Source of the DNA: an uncultured Synergistales bacterium
GTDB lineage: Bacteria; Synergistota; Synergistia; Synergistales; Aminobacteriaceae
NCBI GenBank assembly: GCA_905233525.1
Contig: CAJOEW010000005.1
Coordinates: forward strand, 1-49,401
Length of the DNA: 49,401 bases
Reading direction: 5' to 3'
A model generated the notes under the pieces. It did no database searches. It was not told the DNA's origin and saw nothing but the letters and a program-made list of their open reading frames with translations. Numbering within the stretch: position 1 is the stretch's first letter; each line of letters begins with the position of its first letter. A program made the translations under genes and the position numbers. Below, one piece after another: positions 26,562 to 33,629 of this stretch.

Positions 26562-27698
26562 ATGAAAAGAATCACAGCGTTTATATTTGCTTTCGGCATG
26601 GTGTTAAATTTTATAATGCCTGCGTCAGCTGATTTCGCTTATACAACTGAAAACGGAACGCTCGGAATTTTTACAGTTACAAGTTTATCGAGCACCAGTA
26701 TAGATGTCACAATGAGCGATACATACGAAGGTTACAGCGAAGATTTATTTGTATCCGGTTTTTATAATACCTCTAATCCTGGCTTGATCGTAATCGAAAA
26801 AAATCAGGGCAGCAGCGTCTCGGGCGATTATGCTTATATTTATAACGGTACTGATTTCGTAACGCCTGTCTATGAAGGATATTTAGCCGGTGTTCGTGGA
26901 GCTAATGCCGTCGCAAGTGCAAACAATGGCCGAAGTATTTTTATAGCCTCGGAAAATAACGCCTCGATTGCTGAATTTGATTTAACAAATTTATCTGATA
27001 TGCCGCGGCATTATTACACTTATCCGTATGAAAGTTTTGATATTCAGGCGCTCGTTTTAAACGGTTATTATTTATACGCGCTGTTTACAAATCCAGAAAG
27101 TGAAGATCAGAAAAGTAAAATAAAACAATTCGATGGACAATTGCTTGAAAAAACAAGTTATTTAAGCGCTGATGTAGATCATTACGCAAATGATATCGTT
27201 ATAGCAAGCAATGCAGGCGTATTTATCGGAACAGACAGCGGCTTTGAACTGTTTAGATATAACAAATCTACGTCAATAGTCAGCGATGACTCTTTCGGAT
27301 CTGTTAAATCAATGTGTTCTGACGAATCGAACGGCTTTTATTTTGTAAGCAGCATGCTCTCAGGCGATCAGATATTCCGTTATAAAAATTCCGGTGAAGT
27401 CGTTTGGCTGCATTCGACACCAGATAACGGAGCCTATCAAAAAATTTTATATGACAATGATAAAAAGATTTTAGCCGCTGTAATGGGAGGCCGTGTCGTT
27501 TTCTTGAATGTAAATAATGATACGCCGTCTTTAATTGCTTCGTACACTTCATCAAGTTTTGACGGAGCTGTTACAGGAATCGCTAAGATATTCACGTCAG
27601 GAGCAAGTGATCAACGCAGCAGTTCAGGATGTGATTTTATGAGCTTAGGATTTTTAACAGGAGCTTTAATAATTGCATTGAGCTTGAAAAAAAGATAA
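26562..27698 (+). CDS. Secreted protein with C-terminal Synergist-CTERM-like sorting signal
   Basis: 378 residues. Signal peptide MKRITAFIFAFGMVLNFIMPASA. The body repeats short beta-rich units with FIASENN, VFIGTDSGFELFRYN and GFYFVSSMLSG-like blades, so a beta-propeller is likely. The C-terminus SSSGCDFMSLGFLTGALIIALSLKKR has the form of the Synergist-CTERM signal: Ser-rich run, Gly-Cys, a hydrophobic helix, then basic residues. Such tails are thought to be processed at the membrane by a dedicated peptidase and used for surface anchoring. No known ligand or enzyme domain seen. The SD AAGGAG is about 16 nt upstream, rather far. A terminator follows. Confidence 0.85.
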   Translation: MKRITAFIFAFGMVLNFIMPASADFAYTTENGTLGIFTVTSLSSTSIDVTMSDTYEGYSEDLFVSGFYNTSNPGLIVIEKNQGSSVSGDYAYIYNGTDFVTPVYEGYLAGVRGANAVASANNGRSIFIASENNASIAEFDLTNLSDMPRHYYTYPYESFDIQALVLNGYYLYALFTNPESEDQKSKIKQFDGQLLEKTSYLSADVDHYANDIVIASNAGVFIGTDSGFELFRYNKSTSIVSDDSFGSVKSMCSDESNGFYFVSSMLSGDQIFRYKNSGEVVWLHSTPDNGAYQKILYDNDKKILAAVMGGRVVFLNVNNDTPSLIASYTSSSFDGAVTGIAKIFTSGASDQRSSSGCDFMSLGFLTGALIIALSLKKR

Positions 27699-27733
27699 CG
27701 TCTTAAAAAAATTTTTAATAATAAAATTTCATG

Positions 27734-27771
27734 CGGTCTCTTGAAAATTTAAAAGGAGGCCGTTTTTTTTT
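27734..27771 (+). terminator. Rho-independent terminator after the Synergist-CTERM gene
   Basis: CGGTCTCTT pairs with AAGGAGGCCG (two wobbles, one extra base) around an A/T-rich loop and is followed by nine T. It covers most of the first 14 codons of the track ORF that begins at 27731, which argues against that start. Confidence 0.75.
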
Positions 27772-27784
27772 ATATAATCATTGC

Positions 27785-30010
27785 ATGAAAAAAAATATAT
27801 TAGCTCTGTCTGATTTAGAAAATATAAATTATTCGCAGGCCGGTTTACGTGTAGAATTTCCATCGAGATTTATTTATTTGTCCGGCGGTGTTATGCGTGC
27901 ATTAAAATTAACTCAAGATACACGCCCTCGCACGCTCGATCAATGGTATGAATTATGCCACCCTGAAGATCATGACGTTATTGACAAAATTGAACGCGCT
28001 GTATCTGGTAATGAAACAAATATAAATTTTACTCGTAAATTATATTGCGGTGACGGCATATATAGATTATTCAGATTAGACGCTGTGATCAAACGCAATT
28101 TAAACGGCACAGCTGTAGAATTATCCGGTAATGAAACTCCGATTTTGCAGTTATGGCTTAATAATTATGCTGATGACGGCGATTTAATTGAGTTAGGCGG
28201 GAAAATTTACGAGGCTGTTAATATTCAAGGCGTTATGACTTTGCGTGACGCTGATTTGATTCGAGACGCTGAACAGGAAAATATGAGACTCAGACGCGAA
28301 ATCCAAAAAAGAATTTTTAACGCCGATATAAAACAAAATAACGATCCTGAAAATTACGGCTGCGAAGAATTTTTAAACGAGCTTACAAGAATTATAAACA
28401 CTGTCGTAAATATTTTGGCCGGCAATAGTAAATTAAAAGCTCTCAAAAGAATTTTACATGACAGAAATATTATAATCGGTGTTGCAGGATTGACAGGCAG
28501 CGGGAAATCTTCGTTTGTTAATGCTTTACTCGGCGAACGTCTTATTCCTGAACATATTCAATCAACAGACAATATACCGATTATTTGCACGAACAGCGAT
28601 TCACGGCACGCAAATATATATTATCAGGACGGACGCATAAATAAAATTTCAGGCGATAAATTAAATTCAAGCTTCGTACGAAAAAATTGCGGCTTCGTTC
28701 AAAATTCGGACTCAAAAAATTTTAATACAGGCAACAAAACAGGAATCGCACGCCTTGAATTATCATTACCAGGATCATTTATTCCGGAAGGTTTTAAATT
28801 TATTGATACTCCTGGATTCGCTTCACGCTCTGAAAATGGTAATGTGATACTGCGTAATATAATCCCTGAATTTGATTTTGTAATATATATCACGCCTGCA
28901 CTAGCTTCGTTAAAAGGTCAGGATCACAGGCTCATAAAAAAATTAGGCGACAGAATTTTATTTTTATTATCTCAAACCGAATTCGAACACGATGACACAG
29001 AAGCCGGCTTAATTATTACAACAAAAGCTCATAAAATTTCAAACTCGATCGCAAGTATAAAAAATTCCTATGATAACGCGCCCGTAATCCCTGTATCATC
29101 AAAAAATGCTATAGGAAAATTTTACGATCGAAAATCTAACGAATGGCACGAAGCAAATTTTGATGCCGTTATGAATTATCTTTCACCGTTGAGAAATAAT
29201 AATATTTTTAAAAACGCCTTAACACTCAGAGCTGAACGCGCCGTAAAAATTATTGAGAATATTTTATCTGGAGAATTGGCCGGTTCAGTCCGTTGGAGAT
29301 TACAGGAAAATATGGAAGCCATAAAAAGATTATTAACGCTTTACGGAGCCGATAATTTAATTTTTCAAGAACCTGAAATTTATAACGAAGAACCGCAAAA
29401 TAAAAACGCCGGCAAAAATTTAATTTCATCGTTATTAACGTCAATGCGTGAACGCGAGTTCAGAACGTCATTTTTCTCAATGGAAGCTTTTAAACGCTCG
29501 CGAAAAATAATTATGCTAAGTGCTGATAAACGCGAAAGTATAAAATTATTTACAAGGCTCGCTCATAATATAAAACTATCCGAAATGCCTGAACTTGATC
29601 CTGATAATCATGATTATATATATTCCGGCTCAATAGAACCTGAAATTAACGCATTAGAGATCGCAGGAGTCCGTGATGATATTTTGATAGCGCCGCCTGA
29701 TCATTTAATAGCCGGTGATATTGATTTATTGCATGAAATTTTTTATGAGCGCGTGCCTGTCGTCAGTGTTGATTTAATAAGATTTGAAAGCGGTTTATCA
29801 GATTTAACAGACGCGCCGTATTTTGATGAGCTTAAAAATTTTGATTGGATCTTAGCTTTCGGCAATGCAGGATATTTTGACCGCCAGCCTGATTTTTTAA
29901 TTGAGGACGTGCCGGAGAAAATAAAAAGCTTCATCAACAGCAACGGCCTCAAAAATCCTGAATTATTTTTCTTTGAAAACTATAAAATTATTCGCGCCCA
30001 AAATGTTTAG
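27785..30010 (+). CDS. PAS domain fused to dynamin-like GTPase
   Basis: 741 residues from ATG 27785; the track start (27731) lies in a terminator. Residues about 10-125 look like a PAS_3 fold: TLDQWYELCHPEDHDVIDKIERAV, then GDGIYRLFRLDAVIKRNLNGTAVELSGN. A coiled coil (EQENMRLRREIQKR) follows near 165. The dynamin-type GTPase domain begins near 230: G1 GVAGLTGSGKSSFVNALLG, a G2-like threonine in QSTDNIPI, and G3 DTPGF near 341. The G4 position reads TTKAHK and lacks the usual Asp, which weakens guanine specificity. The helical part (460-600) would be the stalk. The last 130 residues are unassigned. No strong membrane helix seen. No partner gene. Its 3' end overlaps mutL by 23 nt. Confidence 0.82.
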   Translation: MKKNILALSDLENINYSQAGLRVEFPSRFIYLSGGVMRALKLTQDTRPRTLDQWYELCHPEDHDVIDKIERAVSGNETNINFTRKLYCGDGIYRLFRLDAVIKRNLNGTAVELSGNETPILQLWLNNYADDGDLIELGGKIYEAVNIQGVMTLRDADLIRDAEQENMRLRREIQKRIFNADIKQNNDPENYGCEEFLNELTRIINTVVNILAGNSKLKALKRILHDRNIIIGVAGLTGSGKSSFVNALLGERLIPEHIQSTDNIPIICTNSDSRHANIYYQDGRINKISGDKLNSSFVRKNCGFVQNSDSKNFNTGNKTGIARLELSLPGSFIPEGFKFIDTPGFASRSENGNVILRNIIPEFDFVIYITPALASLKGQDHRLIKKLGDRILFLLSQTEFEHDDTEAGLIITTKAHKISNSIASIKNSYDNAPVIPVSSKNAIGKFYDRKSNEWHEANFDAVMNYLSPLRNNNIFKNALTLRAERAVKIIENILSGELAGSVRWRLQENMEAIKRLLTLYGADNLIFQEPEIYNEEPQNKNAGKNLISSLLTSMREREFRTSFFSMEAFKRSRKIIMLSADKRESIKLFTRLAHNIKLSEMPELDPDNHDYIYSGSIEPEINALEIAGVRDDILIAPPDHLIAGDIDLLHEIFYERVPVVSVDLIRFESGLSDLTDAPYFDELKNFDWILAFGNAGYFDRQPDFLIEDVPEKIKSFINSNGLKNPELFFFENYKIIRAQNV

Positions 30011-31700
30011 CGAGATCCTGACGTGAAATTTTTAATATAGTCGGCCTTCCGTGTGGACATGTGAAAGGCTGTTCACACTCGTTTAATTTACGCCATAATT
30101 CGACAGCTTCATAACGCGATAATTGATTTGTGAGCTTGACCGACATTTTACAAGCCTGCGTCGCCCATGTCCGCCATAATAAATTTTTAATGTCGCCGTC
30201 ATGATTTTCACGTAATGCAGCGAGCGAGATTCTTAATAAAATTTCCGGCTCTTCAATTTCAGATACGGCTGCTGGAATCCCGTTAAGAGATAATCCGCCT
30301 GATGTGTTTTCAATTTCAAAGCCGTTATCATTCAATTCTTTCAAATATTCCTGAACTTCAAGAGCGAGTGTCGGATGTAATAAAACAGGCAATAATAATT
30401 TTTGGGTGTTTTCATTTTGCGAGGCAATATTTTTTATGCGCTCGTAATTTATTCTTTCGTGAGCAGCATGAGGATCGATTAAAATAATTTCATCAGGCTT
30501 ATCAAAAATTAAATAACCTGTCATAGTTTGGCCAAGATAAATTATTTGTGATTGAGGCTGTGAAATTTCCGTATCGAATAAATTTTTTTGAACAGGCTTA
30601 ATAAATGATTTGCTCTGTTTTGATTCGTAATTATTATCCTGAAATTTTTTAGGCGTGTCATATTTATATGGGCTTGCGCTTGAAAATTTTAGCGGCTCTG
30701 ATTTTTCATATTCATGTTCTTGTTCATGTTTTTGTTCTGTAAAAATATTTTGAGGTGCGCCAATATTATACGTTGCGAGTTTCAAAGCCTCATAAATTTC
30801 CGATGGATATCTGAATCTGACTTCAGCTTTAGCCGGATGAATATTAACATCAACTAACGAAGGCTCAAGCGAAAATAATAAAGCCCAATTGCCGTTCATA
30901 TCGCGTGCAGCAGAATTAACAGCGGTCTTAATCGTATTATCATTAACAGCGCGCGAATTTACGAAGGCTGTAACATCATTGCGGCCGTACTTAGCTTGAA
31001 ACCAGCATTCGAGATTCATATGTTGAGTTTTAATTTGCACGCATTGTATTTCTGATTCGGCGTTCCATAATTTTTCAAGAACACGCCTGCGATCTCCACT
31101 GCCGTCCGTTGAAAAAATCATTTTGCCGTCATTTTCGAGCGTGAAAATAATATCAGGCCGGCATATCGCATACTCACGTACAAGATTAGCGCAGCGCTTT
31201 AATTCACCTGAAGCTGACTTTAAAAATTTTCTGCGTGCCGGTAATGTTCCGAACAAGTCATCAATTTGAATGCGTGTACCGTTATTGCAATTTACTTGAG
31301 CATGTTTTATGACTCGTCCGTTAAAAGTTTTTATTACGCCTCCGTTTGGTGAGTTTTTTATTTTGCTGGTGATCTCTAAATTTGCAACGGCTGTTAAACT
31401 TGCAAGAGCCTCACCTCTATAGCCGAGAGTCATGACGTTTTCAAGATCTTCGATCGTTTGAATTTTGCTTGTAGCGTGATATTCAATAGCTAAAGGAAGC
31501 TCATTAAATTCAATTCCTGCGCCGTTGTCCTCGATAATAATTCTTAAGCGTCCTCCGTCCTGCAGGGATATATTTATATTATTTGCGCCTGCGTCGATAG
31601 AATTTTCAACGAGTTCTTTAACAGCTGATACAGGACGTTCAATAACTTCACCGGCTGCTATTTTGCTCCATACGTCTTGAGATAAATTTTTAATAGGCAT
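29988..31700 (-). CDS. mutL: DNA mismatch repair protein MutL, endonuclease type
   Basis: 570 residues from ATG 31700. The track's ATG at 31712 lies inside the -10 element. The N-terminal GHKL ATPase has KIAAGEVIERP, ELVENSIDAGA near 29-39, EDNGAGI and LGYRGEAL. The transducer domain ends near VDVNIHPAKAEVRF at about 315. The C-terminal domain holds DPHAAHERINYE, QACKMSVK and TCPHGRPT, the pattern of MutL proteins with nicking endonuclease activity, as expected where MutH is absent. mutS is not adjacent. Predicted to be translated from a leaderless mRNA. Tail-to-tail overlap with the PAS-GTPase gene. Confidence 0.96.
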   Translation of the reverse strand: MPIKNLSQDVWSKIAAGEVIERPVSAVKELVENSIDAGANNINISLQDGGRLRIIIEDNGAGIEFNELPLAIEYHATSKIQTIEDLENVMTLGYRGEALASLTAVANLEITSKIKNSPNGGVIKTFNGRVIKHAQVNCNNGTRIQIDDLFGTLPARRKFLKSASGELKRCANLVREYAICRPDIIFTLENDGKMIFSTDGSGDRRRVLEKLWNAESEIQCVQIKTQHMNLECWFQAKYGRNDVTAFVNSRAVNDNTIKTAVNSAARDMNGNWALLFSLEPSLVDVNIHPAKAEVRFRYPSEIYEALKLATYNIGAPQNIFTEQKHEQEHEYEKSEPLKFSSASPYKYDTPKKFQDNNYESKQSKSFIKPVQKNLFDTEISQPQSQIIYLGQTMTGYLIFDKPDEIILIDPHAAHERINYERIKNIASQNENTQKLLLPVLLHPTLALEVQEYLKELNDNGFEIENTSGGLSLNGIPAAVSEIEEPEILLRISLAALRENHDGDIKNLLWRTWATQACKMSVKLTNQLSRYEAVELWRKLNECEQPFTCPHGRPTILKISRQDLAKHFGRE

Positions 31701-31707
31701 GAATGAG

Positions 31708-31736
31708 ATCATACGCGTTAATTTTCACTTGTTCAA
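31708..31736 (-). promoter_or_regulatory. mutL promoter placed for leaderless transcription
   Basis: On the minus strand: TTGAAC (31736-31731), exactly 17 bp, TATGAT (31713-31708), then 7 nt and the mutL ATG at 31700. Transcription would start on or next to the start codon, and no SD is present. Confidence 0.7.
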
Positions 31737-31771
31737 TTACGGATTTGAAAGCATGAAAAATTTTTTAAAGC

Positions 31772-31803
31772 AAAAAAAAACGCCCTCACGAAAATCGGAC
31801 GCT
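31772..31803 (-). terminator. Terminator after the CAU tRNA
   Basis: On the minus strand GCGTCC and GGGCGT pair (two G-T wobbles) around an 11-nt loop, followed by at least nine T. It lies 14 nt past the tRNA CCA end. Confidence 0.7.
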
Positions 31804-31817
31804 GCATTATATATATT

Positions 31818-31894
31818 TGGTGGGCCTGCCTGGACTTGAACCAGGAACCTTCCGGTTATGAGCCGGTGGCTCTGACCAGTTGAGCTACAAGCCC
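31818..31894 (-). tRNA. tRNA with CAU anticodon (elongator Met, or Ile2)
   Basis: 77 nt including an encoded CCA. The minus strand begins GGGCTTGTAGCTCAACTGG and the acceptor stem pairs over 7 bp (GGGCTTG with CAGGCCC, one wobble). The anticodon arm is CCGGCTCATAACCGG, giving loop CTCATAA and anticodon CAT. The T arm CCTGGTTCAAGTCCAGG is perfect. The first pair is G-C, so it is not the initiator type (C-A mismatch). The anticodon stem resembles that of known tRNA-Ile2 (lysidine) genes, so Met or Ile2 identity is open. Confidence 0.95.
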
Positions 31895-31912
31895 GTTTGA
31901 ACAACTCGCGAA

Positions 31913-31941
31913 ATTATATTTCAAGTTTTACGGCGCGTCAA
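31913..31941 (-). promoter_or_regulatory. Promoter of the CAU tRNA
   Basis: TTGACG, 17 bp, TATAAT on the minus strand; the -10 ends 18 nt before the mature tRNA 5' end. Near-consensus sigma-70 type. Confidence 0.8.
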
Positions 31942-32051
31942 GCTTTATGAATTTTTATGAGCGTGTGATTTTGAAATTATGTATTATAATCTGCGAATGT
32001 TTTATTTACCGCGTGAGTATTTGAAAATTCAGACGGCGAATTTATAAAATT

Positions 32052-32102
32052 ATTCCCTGTCGTTGTGAAAGTGTTTAATAATTAAGATAATATACAGGGA
32101 AT
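32052..32102. repeat. 9-bp perfect inverted repeat flanking the ROK kinase promoter
   Basis: ATTCCCTGT (32052-32060) and ACAGGGAAT (32094-32102) are exact reverse complements with 33 bp between. They flank the -35 and -10 of the ROK gene. The right arm lies near the predicted transcript start. It could be a paired operator bound by one regulator on both sides. The regulator is unknown. Confidence 0.5.
32063..32091 (+). promoter_or_regulatory. Promoter of the ROK kinase gene
   Basis: TTGTGA (32063-32068), 17 bp, GATAAT (32086-32091), 36 nt before the start codon. A second candidate (TTGAAA, 16 bp, TATAAA) lies just upstream at about 32021-32048. Confidence 0.6.
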
Positions 32103-32126
32103 TTTTTTCGGGAGGTTATGCAAATA

Positions 32127-33002
32127 ATGTTATTCGGAGCTTTAGAAGCTGGCGGTACAAAAATGGTCTGTGCTATTGGAGATGAATACGGCCAAGTTTT
32201 GGAACAGACTTCGATCACAACAACAACACCTGATGAAACCATGCCGAAGATATTTGAATTTTTTGACGGCAAAGAAATTGAAGCGATGGGCGTGGCGTGT
32301 TTTGGGCCTGTTGATGTTCGTAAAGGTTCAGCAACTTACGGAAATATATTAAATACACCTAAGATCGCATGGCGTGATTTTCCGATTGTGCAAAACATAA
32401 AGGACAATTTAGGAAAAGATCTTCCAGTCGGATTTGATACAGATGTCAACGGATCACTTTTAGGTGAGGTTACATGGGGAGCCGCCAAAGGTTTAACGGA
32501 CGCTGTATATTTTACAATCGGTACAGGAATCGGAATGGGTGCTATTTCCGGCGGCAAACTTGTTCACGGAATGCTTCATCCTGAAATAGGCCATATCAAG
32601 ATGTCAATTTTGGACGGAGATAATTTTAAAGGCGTATGTCCGAATCATGGCACGTGCTTTGAAGGTATGGCATCAGGTCCGGCAATTGAAGCACGTTACG
32701 GCAAAAGCGCAAAAGAGCTTGAAAATAATAATGACGTTTGGAATTTGGAAGCCGGTTATATTGCTCAAGCTGTCACGGCTGTAATTTTCACGTTAAGTCC
32801 TCAAAAAATTATTTTAGGCGGCGGAGTCATGCATCAAAAACAATTATTCCCGCTGATCAGAAATAAAGTACTCGAAGATATCAACGGCTATATCGACACG
32901 AAAGAATTACGCAATATTTCAAGTTATATAGTTCCGGCAGCGTTGAATGATAATCAGGGCATTATGGGCGCTCTGAAACTTGCTGCTCTTGAAATAGCTT
33001 AA
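32127..33002 (+). CDS. ROK-family sugar kinase, fructokinase-like
   Basis: 291 residues from ATG 32127, 11 nt after GGAGG; the track ATG at 32118 is only 2 nt from the SD. FGALEAGGTKMVCAIG is the ATP-binding start typical of fructokinase-type ROK proteins. The catalytic Asp is in GFDTDVNGSLLGE near 113. HPEIGHIKM with CPNHGTCFEGMASGPAIEARYG near 155-195 forms the ROK zinc site and signature. The Cys-rich CPNHGTC form and the short N-terminus favour fructokinase over glucokinase, but substrate is inferred. No sugar-transport gene adjacent. A terminator follows. Confidence 0.88.
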   Translation: MLFGALEAGGTKMVCAIGDEYGQVLEQTSITTTTPDETMPKIFEFFDGKEIEAMGVACFGPVDVRKGSATYGNILNTPKIAWRDFPIVQNIKDNLGKDLPVGFDTDVNGSLLGEVTWGAAKGLTDAVYFTIGTGIGMGAISGGKLVHGMLHPEIGHIKMSILDGDNFKGVCPNHGTCFEGMASGPAIEARYGKSAKELENNNDVWNLEAGYIAQAVTAVIFTLSPQKIILGGGVMHQKQLFPLIRNKVLEDINGYIDTKELRNISSYIVPAALNDNQGIMGALKLAALEIA

Positions 33003-33017
33003 AGTGTTAATAAAAAG

Positions 33018-33060
33018 ATCTCCTCTGTGTCTAAATTGCGGAGGAGGTTAATTTTTTTTT
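33018..33060 (+). terminator. Terminator after the ROK kinase
   Basis: ATCTCCTC (33018-33025) pairs with GAGGAGGT (33041-33048, one wobble); nine T follow after three bases. Confidence 0.7.
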
Positions 33061-33090
33061 CAATTTTCATAAATCTGGAGGTTATATAAA

Positions 33091-33627
33091 TTGGCTGAAG
33101 TAAAAGACTTGAAAAACGCCGGCTCTGAAACAAAAAACCAGGACTTCAAAGACATGGATGTTGAATCACTTGGTGAAGAGCATATAAATTTGGTGTTCAT
33201 GCTTGGTAATGAAAATTTCGGCGTTGATGTAAATATCGTCAGCGAGATCGTTAGAGTGCCGTCATTTATAACGCGCGTTCCAAATGCTCCGATGTATATA
33301 AAAGGCGTTATGAATTTGCGCGGAAATATCGTCCCTGTTTTTGATATGCAGTTGAAAATCGGAATGATTCAAAGTCCATTGACAGAAGAAGCGCGCATTA
33401 TAGTTTTATCGATTAAAGAAGTAATGTTCGGCATAATCGTTAATTCTGTAACTGAAGTACGTACGATTTATGATACACAGCTTGAGCCGGCTACAAAATT
33501 ATCGTCATCAGTTGATAAGCGTCATATTTTATGGGTGGCCAAGCCTGCGGACGAACGTTTGATATTATTGCTTGATGTGTCGAGTTTATTCGAGCTTGAT
33601 CAAATTTTACAGGAGGATAGCGAATAA
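33091..33627 (+). CDS. cheW: Chemotaxis adaptor protein CheW
   Basis: 178 residues from TTG 33091; GGAGG lies 9 nt upstream. After a 30-residue charged N-terminus, the CheW fold runs from INLVFMLGNENFGVDVNIVSEIVR to LILLLDVSSLFELD. YIKGVMNLRGNIVPVFDM is the signature that contacts CheA and receptors. It couples chemoreceptors to CheA. cheA and receptors are not in view. It is followed 2 nt later by the amidase gene, an unusual neighbour, so co-transcription of chemotaxis and wall genes is possible. Confidence 0.94.
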   Translation: MAEVKDLKNAGSETKNQDFKDMDVESLGEEHINLVFMLGNENFGVDVNIVSEIVRVPSFITRVPNAPMYIKGVMNLRGNIVPVFDMQLKIGMIQSPLTEEARIIVLSIKEVMFGIIVNSVTEVRTIYDTQLEPATKLSSSVDKRHILWVAKPADERLILLLDVSSLFELDQILQEDSE

Positions 33628-33629
33628 AT

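Noticed and set aside
27731-27784. Track start of the PAS-GTPase at 27731
   Set aside because: These 54 bases make up a terminator hairpin and its T-run; the next ATG 27785 fits better.
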